Source: Lingula anatina
Lineage: Eukaryota; Brachiopoda; Lingulata; Lingulida; Lingulidae
DNA length: 32,028 nucleotides
Reading direction: 5' to 3'
Assembly: GCF_001039355.2 (NCBI RefSeq)
Contig: NW_019775410.1
Coordinates: 151,191-183,218 of the forward strand
Within the stretch, counting starts at the first letter, position 1. The number at the start of each line of letters is the position of its first letter. Below, in pieces: positions 9,861 to 19,508 of the stretch. The translations under genes were made by a program, and so were the position numbers. The notes beneath the pieces were generated by a model. The model did no database searches and had not been told where the DNA came from. It saw nothing but the letters and a program-made list of their open reading frames with translations.

Positions 9861-10085
9861 TTTCAGTTGAAATACCCTCCAGAAACAAATTCTCATTTGA
9901 ACACTCAACACTTCATTTCTTTAAAAAGTTCATTAGTCTGGTAAATATACATGAATTTAATATTTTTTTGTGGAAATATGCTCTCACAGATCACTCAGTT
10001 AAAGAGAATCATATCATTGACTGGGACTAGCGCTACCAGCTGGCCCACATCTATGATGACCTCTTGGGCCTGGGGGGCCGTAGGG

Positions 10086-10233
10086 GACATTTCGTGCTAA
10101 GATGACTGCGGCTCTCATAATATTTGGACGGCATAAAGTCTCATGTAATAAACATAGTTAAATGAATTGCCAAACATTTCTTTGAATAACAGACGCATGG
10201 CTCGGTCAATGAAAATTAATTTAGAAAAAATAC
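10086..10233. repeat. 148-bp segment duplicated inside the Ty3/gypsy element
   Basis: The segment matches 12128-12277 with only a few substitutions and a 2-bp indel (about 97 percent by eye). The other copy lies within the LTR retrotransposon, spanning part of its inverted gag zinc-knuckle coding and about 100 bp of AT-rich sequence beyond. This copy lies outside any LTR element, upstream of exon 1 of the secreted gene. Confidence 0.85.
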
Positions 10234-10449
10234 TGAAAATTAAAGGGTTATATGTTGGAGGAAATGCTGTCGAACTAGGCTAAAGTGCCAGGTAATAAAA
10301 CATTGTTGATAATATTAAATTTGTATTCACATGTATATTTCCGATTTGCCTAGCTCACATTTCTTATCTTATATTTCTAGCTTTATAACATATTTCAATG
10401 TGTTCTACATATACGCTTGGTATAAACTATTGTGATCGTAATAACCGTA

Positions 10450-10703
10450 CATCGGTCTCTAAAAAAATGAGCGTAGACTATAATGTAATACACTTACCTC
10501 AAAAACGGCGCTGAAAGTCGTTGAGGAACGATTAAGTCTGATTTTGATTGGTTAACTTGGCATCGAGGCTCCTAACCTTGAACTTGACAACACGGAGTAG
10601 TGTCAGCATCGTCTACGCTACGTACGTACGTCGGTTGGGTGGAAGACATGATCTTATCCATTGTTTTGTAAAAGAGATTATGCTCAGTTTCCCCGAAATC
10701 CAT
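10450..10703 (+). promoter_or_regulatory. Probable 5' region of the secreted-protein gene
   Basis: This stretch is richer in CpG than its neighbours (around 10500-10645, including CTACGTACGTACGTCGG). It contains an inverted CCAAT box (GATTGGTT at 10544-10551). No convincing TATA box or initiator was found, so the transcription start is not placed. An in-frame ATG at 10680 precedes the preferred start codon. Confidence 0.3.
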
Positions 10704-10761
10704 ATGCCTCGAAGAATGAAGTTTTTTCTGTGTTTAGTGGTCATAACCTTCGCATTTTTTG
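10704..10761 (+). CDS. Secreted coiled-coil protein, exon 1 (signal peptide)
   Basis: The exon encodes MPRRMKFFLCLVVITFAFF plus the first base of an Ala codon, and ends at TTTTTTG|GTGAGT (donor GT at 10762-10763). The hydrophobic run after Met-Lys is a textbook secretory signal; with exon 2 it continues AGYAQ, giving a likely signal-peptidase site after GYA. Three in-frame ATGs (10680, 10704, 10716) are possible starts. 10716 gives the most compact signal peptide, and 10704 adds a positive n-region (MPRR). The exon leaves in phase 1, which fits the exon at 16368. The mature protein is not recognised. The design (signal peptide, linker, coiled coil) is common in secreted lectin-like, C1q-like or fibrinogen-like proteins, but the diagnostic domain would lie beyond the right edge. 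Confidence 0.65.
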
Positions 10762-11752
10762 GTGAGTTACCTCAAGTTTATATAGCACATACTCTCTAAG
10801 ACTAAGACTAGATAGCATTCTAAATCATAAATGGTTGAAAATCTGTATTAATTATAAATTAAATGTCATGAAGGACGTAGTATGCCTTTTAGTACTGTGG
10901 TATAACGTTGAGTACATAGATTGCTAAACTGGAAAGAAGCTATTAAATTCTTTAGATTTTTCATTCATATATAAAGTTAGAAACTGAGTTGTGTGCAGCA
11001 GGGAAGTCATTGTAAGAATTTCAGCTTGAATGATGGTGGAATTTGAAAGCAACTTGCTGAAGTGTGAGTTAGCTATTAAATTTTCCAAAATATTTTACAG
11101 AAATATGGAAAGTGTCAGAAAGAAGGATAGGAAGTTGTTTACTTTGAGAAAAATACTGTTTACCCCAGGAAAATTTATAAAGTATGAGTTTTAGCAGTGA
11201 GTGTGTGTAGGCTGGGGGAGGGGGGGTGATGCAAGTATACTAGTAAGTATCAATGTAAATTAAAGTCATTGTGTATGAAAGTAAGCCTCCAATGCGTTAA
11301 CGCTCTGAGTAACAACAATATCACATTTGCTAGAAGGTAAAACAGTAAAAATGAAGAAAACGTCAAGATTCAATTGTCAGATGAAAATAACCATCAAAAT
11401 ACTTTTTGGCACTGGAAAATGGCAATTTCACAAATAAGTCAATAACTGAACTGGTAACAGATAACAGTAATATTCTTACTGAACAAAAGAAGATTCTCAA
11501 GGAAACTGCACACTTTAATGAAAATTTATTTAAGAAACAAAATCACAAATCCATATAGTCCTAAAAACTTGACTGAAAAATATTGAAACTCCAAATTTGA
11601 CTAACACAGTAGCATCCTCGCTCGAAGGAAAGATAAACTGGGCTGAACTCTATACAATGTTAAAACAAATGAAAAACTAGATGGTGTCGATGGGTAGCCA
11701 TCGCATATCCCCGCACTTCCCCATATTATCAAGAGCAGCTCACCCCTAGGGA
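10762..11752 (+). other. Intron 1, left part, no gene seen
   Basis: This is intronic sequence of the secreted gene by inference. It is AT-rich with a short G run near 11215-11227 and no recognisable exon or transposon. Confidence 0.5.
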
Positions 11753-11807
11753 CCACTTACCACACACGCACATACACACACACATACGCACACACATACA
11801 CACACAT
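11753..11807. repeat. (CA)n microsatellite, insertion site of the LTR element
   Basis: An interrupted CA/CATA repeat ends exactly at the left end of the LTR retrotransposon. Its last five bases, CACAT, are the target-site duplication. Confidence 0.9.
11803..11807. repeat. Target-site duplication, left copy (CACAT)
   Basis: Identical to 15899-15903 on the other side of the element; 5 bp is the usual duplication length for Ty3/gypsy integration. Confidence 0.9.
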
Positions 11808-11930
11808 TGTCACATAGTGGTGTGTCATACACATTGCGTAATATTATCCAATTAGAATAAAGCGCAGCTGTGTGCTGCAGTTGAGTAATTATTAACAACG
11901 TGTTGTCTGGTGTGTGCTCGTAACATTACA
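11808..11930 (+). repeat. 5' LTR
   Basis: Begins TGTCACATAGTGG and ends GTAACATTACA. It contains CCAAT (11848-11852) and AATAAA (11856-11861), plausible promoter and polyadenylation elements. At 123 bp it is very short for this group. It lacks an 8-bp CTCCGCTC-type duplication present in the 3' LTR. Confidence 0.95.
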
Positions 11931-11948
11931 CGGTGCCAGAAGTGGGAT
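11931..11948 (+). promoter_or_regulatory. Primer binding site, tRNA-Leu-like
   Basis: CGGTGCCAGAAGTGGGAT follows the LTR directly. It is close to the complement of a tRNA-Leu 3' end (TGGTGTCAGAAGTGGG), differing at the first base and one internal base. Assignment to a leucine tRNA is an inference from that similarity. Confidence 0.7.
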
Positions 11949-11949
11949 G

Positions 11950-12013
11950 AAGTCCATGAACTAAGTAATGATGATAACAGTGCAGTTATCGTCATTACTT
12001 AGTTCATGGACTT
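11950..12013. repeat. Near-perfect palindrome at the gag inversion point
   Basis: Arms 11950-11978 and 11985-12013 are reverse complements with one mismatch around the 6-base centre AGTGCA. Both arms encode the same peptide block (VHELSNDDN) on opposite strands. The left arm is therefore the original orientation and everything to its right, up to about 12127 or beyond, is an inverted copy. Confidence 0.9.
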
Positions 12014-12176
12014 TTACGGTAGCTCTACAACAACTTTTGAAGTGGTTGTTACCTTTACACTTGTAACATGTCCGTCCCCATGCTGGGCAGTCTGTGTGCA
12101 GATTTGGACCATGGTTTCTCTTACAACGACATTTCGTGCTAAGATGACTGCGGCTCTCATAATATTTGGACGGCAT
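11961..12176 (-). pseudogene. gag: Inverted gag nucleocapsid (zinc-knuckle) fragment
   Basis: The minus strand encodes CPAWGRTCYKCKGNNHFKSC, including a CX2CX4HX4C knuckle (Cys-Tyr-Lys-Cys ... His ... Cys). A cysteine-histidine cluster precedes it, matching invertebrate gypsy Gag nucleocapsid proteins that bind packaged RNA. The plus-strand element should carry this on the plus strand, so it is inverted. It opens from an ATG-like start only because an in-frame stop lies just upstream (TGA before GACTTTATG). The matrix and capsid parts of Gag are missing altogether. The first cysteine pair is spaced CXC instead of CX2C, suggesting decay. Confidence 0.85.
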
Positions 12177-12277
12177 AAAGTCTCATGTAATAAACATAGT
12201 TAAATGAATTGCCAAACATTTCTTTGAATAACAGATGCATGGCTCGGTCAACATGAAAATTAATTTTGAAAAAATAC
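12128..12277. repeat. Second copy of the 148-bp duplicated segment
   Basis: Matches 10086-10233. It starts inside the inverted zinc-knuckle coding and ends exactly where the plus-strand protease frame begins to read as coding, so its right edge marks the second junction of the gag rearrangement. Confidence 0.85.
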
Positions 12278-12721
12278 AGTAATGAGTATTTTATGGGAAC
12301 AATAGAGCTGAGTATAGGCAGTGTGTCCAGGAATGAAGATCAGCGTGTATGGTTTGAAAATGTAAAGGTAGCTGACTCTCATATTAGAATGAAGATAGAC
12401 ACAGGTGCAGAAACTAGTTCAATACCCCAGAAAATATGGAGAAAGATAGCAGGTAGACCCGAACTAGAACAATCTCATACCATACTTAGAGCATTTGGTG
12501 GTGCAGTGGTAGAGCACATTGACAGAGCGAAAGTAGATATGAGCATGTCAAATGGACGTAAAACCATTGGAGAAGTATTTGTTACAAAACAAAAAACAGT
12601 GCCAGTGATGGGACTGCAAGTTTGCATTGCTCTAGGTCTTGTTTCAGTGGAGAAACAAAGGAATCTTGACTCAGTAACTGCATCAATTACACAAGATTCA
12701 GATAGAAAAGGGATCTTATAA
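12266..12721 (+). pseudogene. pol: pol: aspartic protease domain
   Basis: The open frame of 151 codons starts at a TTG, not an ATG, because its natural upstream continuation from gag has been lost. The first ATG is at 12293. The retroviral-type protease motif MKIDTGAETS lies at residues 42-51 (catalytic Asp codon 12398-12400), followed by the hydrophobic strand typical of the fold (VPVMGLQVCIALGLV). In the intact element this enzyme cleaves the Gag-Pol polyprotein. The domain reads cleanly. The frame then stops at 12719-12721 and coding resumes in another frame. Confidence 0.85.
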
Positions 12722-13622
12722 AAGTGCTTTCACAGGCCTGGGAAAGTTCCCTGGGCAGTATCACATCTCATTGAAGCAGGGTGCTAAGGGTCACATTGCT
12801 CCTACACACAGAGTTCCACAGAAGAGACAAGGAGACAAGAGACAAGGAGTTATTGAGAAGGTGGACCACCCCACAGATTTTATTAGCAATATACAGAGAA
12901 GAAAGACGGTTCCATAAGGTTGTGCCTCAACCCCCAACATCTCAACAAAGAGATAAGAAGGGAACATTTCAATATGCCAACATTCGAATCAGTAGCAGCG
13001 CAGATAGGAGGAAATAAAGTCTTCACTATCATTGATCATGATTCCTATTACCAAGTGGAATTAGATGACTCCAGTTCAGAACTTACTACTTTTTCCACAC
13101 CTTTTGGACGCTATAAATTTAGACAAATGCCATTTGGAATTACGAGTGCTGCAGATATTTTGCAGAAAAATGTTTACCGTGTCTTTAAAATAAATACGCT
13201 ATAGCAGATGACATTCTGATAGCAACAGAGACAGTTGAGGAACACAATCAAATCCTGGGAGAAGTGATCAAAGTGCCATGGAGAATAATGTTCGTTTTAA
13301 TGCCAAGAAAATGCAGTTGAAACAAAACAGTGTACTAGTATCATATTTTGGGATGATTGTTGGAGCACAAGGAATCCGACCAGACCCAGAGAAGATTCGC
13401 TCAATTTTGGAAATGCCAGACCCAACTGATACTGAGGCAGTGAAGCGTTTAACAGGAATGTTGAATTTCCTATCACCATTTATTCCAAATAAGTCTTCTA
13501 CCATGAGTCCAATCAGCAGTTTGTTGAAAGCTGGAGTACCTTGGAGTTGGGGACCAGAGCAGAAAGCTGCCATGCAACAAATAAAAGATGTACTCTCAGT
13601 AACTAGTGCTGAAGTTGTTTGA
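12722..13622 (+). pseudogene. pol: pol: reverse transcriptase, split over four frames
   Basis: Coding similarity continues through frame changes. About 12738-12893 (LGKFPGQYHI ... GVIEKVDHPTDF) is one frame. 12896-13204 (LCLNPQHLN, TFSTPFGRYKFRQMPFGI) is a second. 13195-13290 is a third, with the polymerase box reading IADD (13201-13212). 13278-13622 is a fourth, covering the thumb and connection. The IADD form of the catalytic box is acceptable for this group. About eight residues appear deleted before GVIEK, and another stretch just before the IADD box. The enzyme copies element RNA into DNA, but no functional protein can be made from this copy. Confidence 0.9.
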
Positions 13623-15369
13623 GCCATCCAAGCCAGTGACAATACAAGCAGACGCATCATCTACGGGATTAGGTGTATGTCTATTATAAGATGGTCGACC
13701 TATTGCTTATGCCTCACGTGCATTAACTGATACAGAGACGAGATACGCACAGATCGAGAAGGAACTTTTAGCTATTTTGTATGCAGCAGCAAAGTTTCAC
13801 CATTATATTTATGGCAATGAGGTTATGGTGGAGAGTGACCACAAACCCCTAGAGGCAATTATAAGGAAACCACTACACCAGGTGTCTCCTAGAATGCAAA
13901 TGATGTTGTTAAAATTGATGAAATACAATCTATGTGTGACATATGTACCAGGTTCAAAGTTGTACATTGCAGACACGCTGTCACGTGCATATGTTGATGA
14001 CACATCTAAGGAGAGCATAGATTCTCAGTTACAAGAGGGACAGTACAGGATTCATAGTGTTACTCAGTATTTGCCAGCATCCATGCACAGGATTCAGGAA
14101 CTTCGAGATGCTACTCAGAGTGACCACAGCCTCCAGCTGGTCCATAACCATATCGTGAATGGTTGGCCTCAGCATAAGTCTTCCCTAGCACCAGAAATTC
14201 AGGCATATTGGAATTTAAGGGGACAAATGCATGTGGAGGAAGGACTGATATATGCTGGAGAGCGACTTATAATTCCTGTTGCCATGAGACAAGAAATGCT
14301 TGTTACACTTCATGAAGGACATGCCGACAGTGAAAAGTGCAAAGCACGAGCCTCTGAAATTATGTATTGGCCTAATATCAACAAGGACATAGAGACCAAG
14401 ATTGCTGATTGCCCAGTATGTGCCACATGTGCGCATCAGAATCCCAAGGAACCAATGATTCCACATTCTTTGCCAACTCGTCCATGGTCAAAGCTGGGTT
14501 CAGATATATTTGAGTTTGCAGGCCATGATTACTTGTTGATAGTTGATTATTATTCAAAGTTTCCTGAAGTTGTCAAGCTGCAAAACAAAACAGCAGCTGG
14601 TGTTATTGCAGCAATGAAACCAGTGTTTTCAAGGCATGGTATTCCAGATACCTTAGTTAGTGATAATATGCCTTACAATAGTGCTACTTTTAAGCAGTTT
14701 GCGAAAGAGTGGGGATTCACTTGTGTTTATACTAGTCCCACTTATGCTAAGTCTAATGGTCAAAGTGAGCGATTTGTGCAGTCAATTAAAGGAATGCTTA
14801 AGAAAGCATAAGCAGAGGGTAAAGATCCTCACATATCGTTGTTAGAATACAGAAATACACCTTTAGCTGGTATAGGCTCATCACCAGCTCAATTGTTAAT
14901 AAGTAGGAGGTTAAAAGATAAAATGCCTACTACAAATAACTTGCTGCAACCAAAGATGGTAAATGATGCACAGTCAAAGTTGCACAATCATCAGCAAAAG
15001 CAGAAATTTTATTATGATAGAAGTGCTAAATATCACCAGTCATTTAATGTGGGAGATAGTGTTCGTGTGAATTTAGGACAAAATTGGGAATATGCCAGAG
15101 TGACAGATATTCATAATACGCCGAGGTCATATGAGGTGACTACTCCGGATGGACATTCATATCATAGAAACCAACGCATGATAAACAAGTCTCCTGACTC
15201 TGTGCCCGAGTCGCATGTTATGGATACTGAACCATCAGATACTAGTATGAGTAAAACAGTGCACCAGAACAATGAAACTGGAAAACAAATTGCTCAGCCA
15301 CAAATGTGTAGGCGTAGTACTCGAGAGAGACATCCGCCTAGGTGGCAAGCAGATTATGAAATGAAGTGA
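13623..15369 (+). pseudogene. pol: pol: RNase H and integrase with two in-frame stops
   Basis: One frame runs through RNase H (QADASSTGLG, IEKELLAI, SDHKPL, ADTLSR) into integrase. It is broken by TAA at 13687-13689 and TAA at 14809-14811. Integrase has a histidine-rich LHEGH and CPVC zinc-binding region. Its catalytic triad sits at GSDIF, VSDNM and NGQSERF (Asp codon 14503, Asp codon 14662, Glu codon 14767). The second Asp and the Glu are 34 residues apart instead of 35, and the usual Gly after SDN is Met, so one codon seems lost. The C-terminus (PRSYEVTTPDGHSYHRNQR, then RRSTRERHPP) is typical of invertebrate gypsy elements without a chromodomain. Stop codon at 15367-15369. Confidence 0.92.
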
Positions 15370-15755
15370 CTGCATGTTTATTTGTTGTTATATTAAAAAA
15401 AAAAAAGAAAAAAAAAACTTGTTGATTGTACACAGTACCTGTAACACATTTAAATGTATGTGTGTAAGAAAGACACTGTTGAAAAGTACTGCATTGACTT
15501 TATGCACTCAGGAAGATTAACATTGACTGTTTACTAGGGGAGACATGTTGTGTTTAATGTTATTGCACTAATCATAAAATGCATTTTGCTGATCAGAGAC
15601 AGTCATAACAGAACTTTTACTTTTATTTGTATTTTATTACTTTAACTAAGGTGGTAATACAATGTTTAAGATAAGCATGTGTATCACATTTTGTAGATAG
15701 ACATATAAGTAATTGGTAAGTGATTGTCTGTATGTTAATTAGTTTTTTTTCCTTT
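15370..15755 (+). other. 3' untranslated region of the LTR element
   Basis: Noncoding sequence between the pol stop and the purine tract, including an A-rich stretch at 15393-15418. No ORF or env-like gene. Confidence 0.8.
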
Positions 15756-15767
15756 AAAAGGGGGGGA
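15756..15767 (+). promoter_or_regulatory. Polypurine tract
   Basis: AAAAGGGGGGGA immediately precedes the TG of the 3' LTR, the expected primer for plus-strand DNA synthesis. Confidence 0.9.
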
Positions 15768-15898
15768 TGTCACATAGTGGTGCGTCATGCACATTGCGTA
15801 ATATTGTCCAATTAGAATAAAGAGCGGCTGTGTGCTGCAGTTGAGTAATTATTAACAACGTGTTGTCTGGTGTGCGCTCCTCCGCTCGTAACGTTACA
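15768..15898 (+). repeat. 3' LTR
   Basis: 131 bp, begins TGTCACATAGTGG and ends GTAACGTTACA. AATAAA lies at 15816-15821. It differs from the 5' LTR by seven substitutions (six transitions) and an 8-bp insertion. Confidence 0.95.
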
Positions 15899-15903
15899 CA
15901 CAT
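15899..15903. repeat. Target-site duplication, right copy (CACAT)
   Basis: Identical to 11803-11807. Confidence 0.9.
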
Positions 15904-16367
15904 CACTGCTTCATCCAATGGTATTTAAATATATAAATATAAAAAAATCTTTATCTATATAGATAGAAAAATACATGTATTACCCTAAGCCACTCCACTA
16001 TGTTGAATTTTGAAAGAAAAGAAAACAACAAGGTAACACTGGTGATTCATTTATGTGATTGCACAGTTCAGATACCATTGCAATAGTTGAATGTGCAATG
16101 AAAATTGGTGGAAATCTAATTGATAGACACTTTTCTGAAGTTTGCAAAATCAAACTAGGCCACCTCTTGGGGTCTAAGGTCCCATGTCTTGTACATGTCA
16201 AGGGCCATGCTGATCTCTACTAGTATAGAGGTCAAGTGCTTGATATCTTACTGTAGTGATGTCATATAAAACACTTTGGAAATTAGCAGTTCAGTCTTGT
16301 CTTATTACATAGCAGTTTGACTGCAATTATTTTCTTTACAAATGTAAATGAACATTTTGTTTTTCAG
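15904..16367 (+). other. Intron 1, right part
   Basis: No gene or repeat of note. It ends with a T-rich stretch and TTTTTCAG, the acceptor for exon 2. Confidence 0.55.
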
Positions 16368-16404
16368 CTGGATATGCTCAGATCAATTCAGCAACCACAT
16401 TACG
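16368..16404 (+). CDS. Secreted coiled-coil protein, exon 2 (37 bp)
   Basis: Acceptor TTTTTCAG (AG at 16366-16367) and donor TTACG|GTAAGT (GT at 16405-16406) bracket 37 bp. Two bases complete the Ala codon begun in exon 1, eleven codons follow (GYAQINSATTL), and two bases (CG) begin an Arg codon completed by the next exon. The phase fits both neighbours and the encoded residues complete a signal-peptide cleavage region. That is strong support despite the small size. The linker shows no domain. Confidence 0.65.
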
Positions 16405-16671
16405 GTAAGTGACTTAACGAAACAACATATTGTTAAGGGATAATTTGTAACATACAGTATATGCTTTGTTTAAAGCAGTATGTTACATTATTTTTGCTGG
16501 AAATTATTCACTTATATGTCAAAATCCTATGTAACCTAGGTGGGCTCAATCCCAAATTTAACGAAAGGCCAAAAAATTTGTCAGACTGAAACAAAATTAA
16601 AGGTTTTTTCATTTTTCAATTGTAGACAATAAAACTTCTGAAATAATATCTTTTACACATATGTATATCTT

Positions 16672-17036
16672 TACCTCCACCAAGGAGGTTTTTTTTCCAC
16701 CCCTGTTTGTCTGTTTGTCTGTTTATCTGTCTGTCATAACTCTAAAAGTTATGGACCCATTTTGATGAAATTTTCAAGAACTGTCAGAAGTGGGCCAAGG
16801 AAGAGATGATTAGTGTTTGGTGGTGATCTGGATCTTAATCAATCAATATTCAAAAATCAATCTTCAACATAGCTCAAAACATTATGGACCTATTTTGATG
16901 AAATTTTCAGGGTAGGTCAGAAATGGGTTAACTTAGAAGTGATTAGTTTTTGGTGGTGATCCAGATCAATAATCAATCAATAATAATTTTAAAAAATGCT
17001 GCCTTGGCAGAGGTCTGAGCTCTCGGAGTTTAGTTT
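16672..17036 (+). mobile_element. MITE with ACCTCCACCAAGGAGGT end and internal duplication
   Basis: Starts with the short palindrome ACCTCCACCAAGGAGGT and a (TGTCTGTT)n-like stretch, and ends GCAGAGGTCTGAGCTCTCGG then AGTTTAGTT. The interior has two diverged copies (about 16745-16855 and 16870-16980) sharing ATTTTGATGAAATTTTCA and TTTGGTGGTGATC. I recognise this as a widely distributed animal MITE type with ACCTCCGCCAAGGAGGT ends. The exact superfamily is from memory and unverified. Confidence 0.65.
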
Positions 17037-17613
17037 ATATATATTTCATACTTTTTGCAACAATATTAAGGCAGAAAAAAACATATCTCCATGTTAAGTT
17101 GTTTATTACTTAATGAAAAGAGTATTTTAGAATGATATCAGAATGCAATACAAGAATGAAGAACATGTAGCCAGTAATATCAAATGTCTATCCATAAAAT
17201 ATCCATAAATGTGAAAATAATTTCACCTGTTGTGTTTACATATGCATTGCAAAACAGCAATGTGAGGTGATGGGGACTGTCCAGCCAAAACTGAATTCTT
17301 TTTTCATTTGTTTCTTTTTGATAAAGAAGAAACTGTGAGCCTTCCAAGTTCATGTGCACTTTAGGCCAACCCCTGGTTGTGAATAGTAGGTGTTTGGGAA
17401 TTGTGAAAACCTGTTCTTAATAAAGCAGTTGGATTAATGTTGCTGTTAATCTTCAAGATAACTGTAGTACTCCTGACACTTGGCACACAATATTTTCCTT
17501 TTTCGGATTGTTTGTCAGCCAGGTCCTACCTTCTTTCCAATTGTCGCTAAACTTCCAATCAGTCCGTTTCTCTTCCCCACGTTGTTTTATCAACAAGTGA
17601 CACTAAGTTACTA
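17037..17613 (+). other. Intron 2, no gene seen
   Basis: AT-rich sequence between the MITE and the putative transposon. No exon or terminal repeat was recognised. Confidence 0.45.
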
Positions 17614-18796
17614 GGCATTTTCGGCAAATGGTCAACCTCAACATAAAATTTTCAAATTTGCTCTAGAATCTAACAAAGGGTGTCATTTAAAAGCAGATCA
17701 GTTGAAGTTTTTGGAACTACTGGAGTTTTTAGAATATCTTTTGATTTTAGTTAAGAAAAATTATGTCAAATGTGGTCCTTTTTATAGCTTATTTTTCATG
17801 ATCCAGTCAACAAATTTAAATTGTGAAAATTTTGTTCTTAAAATACATTAACAAAATTTTGTAGTATATATTAACAATGGGCAAATGTCTAATATTCAAC
17901 AAAAAAGAAAAAAATTGACAGAGCTCTTAGCATAAAAAAAAAATTGGCAAGCTTTTGGTGTGCAGGTCAATGTACGTCCATTACAGTAAAAACACATTTT
18001 TTTAGTTATTTTACTAAAAAAAGATGTTACAAAATGCTGATTTTTTTGCAAAGCACACTTTCACTCCTCTCAATAATAGTACACAAAATTTTGTTTTACC
18101 ATGTTTTAATTTTATGTAAATAATAGAACAGACGTACACACTTTTGCGTAAGGGGCGTACATTTTGTGATGTACATCAAGTACAAAGGGTTTTACTCTTG
18201 AACAGAAAGTGATTAATTAGAAATTTACCATCCCGTCTTACGCATACTGCATAGTTTATGTATCACTGATGAACAATTGGTATGTAAAATAAATATTTCA
18301 ATTCAAATTCAGATTATTGGGTTTGGGAATATAAATTAGCACATTGATAAAAAAAAACATTCTTGAATTAATATATCAACATCTTATGTGTTCATCATCA
18401 TCATTGATGCTAATTATGTCATCTTCATCTATGTTGTGCTGGTCAGAAATGAGAACATTCTAGAATTTGGTAGAACATCCTAAAAATCAGTAGATAAAAC
18501 ATTGTAGAATTCAGTATGAATACAATTGAATTCAAGATGTTTATGGAATCTGCTATCAATGGTAATGTATAGAAAGATCTAGAAACTCCTAAGGGCTTCC
18601 ATATTTAGGCTATATATATATATATATCTGTCATGTCCACTACTGCTTGCTGATTACTGGATACTTCTTGCTGCACTTACTGAAGTTGTGTAGAGACCTT
18701 ACTGAGAAAAAGCATTTGTGAAGTTATCAACTACCATAATAAGCACTTTGATCACCTTAAAGATAATATTAATTTTATTAAACAGATTATTTTCAC

Positions 18797-19445
18797 GGAG
18801 TACAAGTACATAAATTTTCAAGATAGAAGTACAGAACAGTTTATTAAAAATCTGATTAAAGTATATCTCCAGGTAAAGGAGGGGTAAACAGATGATCTCA
18901 CTCATCCAGGTAACCCTTTGAGGAATGAACTGTTACTTTTTATTGCTTTATTACTCCCCACTTGATTGAGTAAAGCCCCCTTTACACTGGACGGCGTCCC
19001 TTCTGCGTCCAGCAGTTCGGCCCCATTTGAGAGTTAAAGAATTATAATACTTTACGTGCCGACAACTGGCCGATCATTGAGCATTCATTCTGATACCAAA
19101 TCAATGCTCGTGCCTCCTTATTAAGACCACAGCGATGCCAAATTTCATGGTCGCAGAAAGGACGCAGAAAGGACGCCGTCCAGTGTAAAGGGGGTATAAG
19201 TCTTTAATCAAAGTGCATCTCTAGGGAGAGGTGGGGTAAACAGATTATCTCGGTTGTCCAGGTATCCCTTTGATTATTTGTCACTTTTAATTGCTTGACC
19301 ACTACCCACCTGCTCACCTTCCCACCACACTAAAAATATTCATAAAATATCTGTTTACCTGTTCATCTGTTTACCCCCACCTTTACCTGAAGGATAGGTG
19401 GTTATAATTTGATTAGATATTTAATAAATCTTCCTGTACTTGTAT
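18797..19445. mobile_element. Foldback element with direct repeats around a nested MITE
   Basis: The left arm (about 18797-18900: GTACAAGTACATAAA, TTTATTAA, AGGTAAAGGAGGGGTAAACAG) is matched in inverted form at about 19370-19445 (CTGTTTACC...CTTTACCTGA, TTAATAAA, CTGTACTTGTA). A second direct copy of the GGTAAACAGAT(G/T)ATCTC region lies at 19198-19310, on the far side of the 18976-19194 MITE. It has no coding content of its own. Confidence 0.6.
18976..19194. mobile_element. MITE, 219 bp, with about 35-bp TIRs
   Basis: Ends CCCCCTTTACACTGGACGGC... and its inverted partner match over about 35 bp with a single mismatch (CCCTTCTGCGTCC versus CCTTTCTGCGTCC). No convincing target duplication was found in the flanks. 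It is noncoding and GC-richer than its surroundings, and lies inside the foldback element at 18797-19445. Confidence 0.85.
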
Positions 19446-19508
19446 TCAATGAAAAAAGAATTTGTTATAAAATAATTTGTTCCATGATGAAGTCTGCAGT
19501 CTAGATAT

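Larger units (their letters stand above)
11808..15898 (+). mobile_element. Ty3/gypsy LTR retrotransposon, structurally complete, coding dead
   Basis: The element is 4,091 bp with TG...CA LTRs of 123 and 131 bp, flanked by CACAT at 11803-11807 and 15899-15903. A tRNA-Leu-like primer site follows the 5' LTR and a purine tract precedes the 3' LTR. The pol order protease, reverse transcriptase, RNase H, integrase identifies Ty3/gypsy. Gag is almost absent: only a zinc-knuckle fragment remains, inverted behind a palindrome. Pol carries about five frame changes and two in-frame stops. The LTRs differ at seven positions plus an 8-bp indel, mostly transitions, so this is not a very recent insertion. 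It lies in intron 1 of the secreted gene, in the same orientation. Confidence 0.95.

Noticed and set aside
12781-13017. Plus-strand ORF between protease and RT
   Set aside because: It is an off-frame reading of RT; the true coding signal is in the two neighbouring frames (GVIEKVDHPTDF and LCLNPQHLN).
13268-13660. 130-codon minus-strand ORF in the LTR element
   Set aside because: It is the antisense of the RT thumb/connection coding and has no motif of its own. The same applies to 13297-13479, 13809-14018 and 14215-14466.
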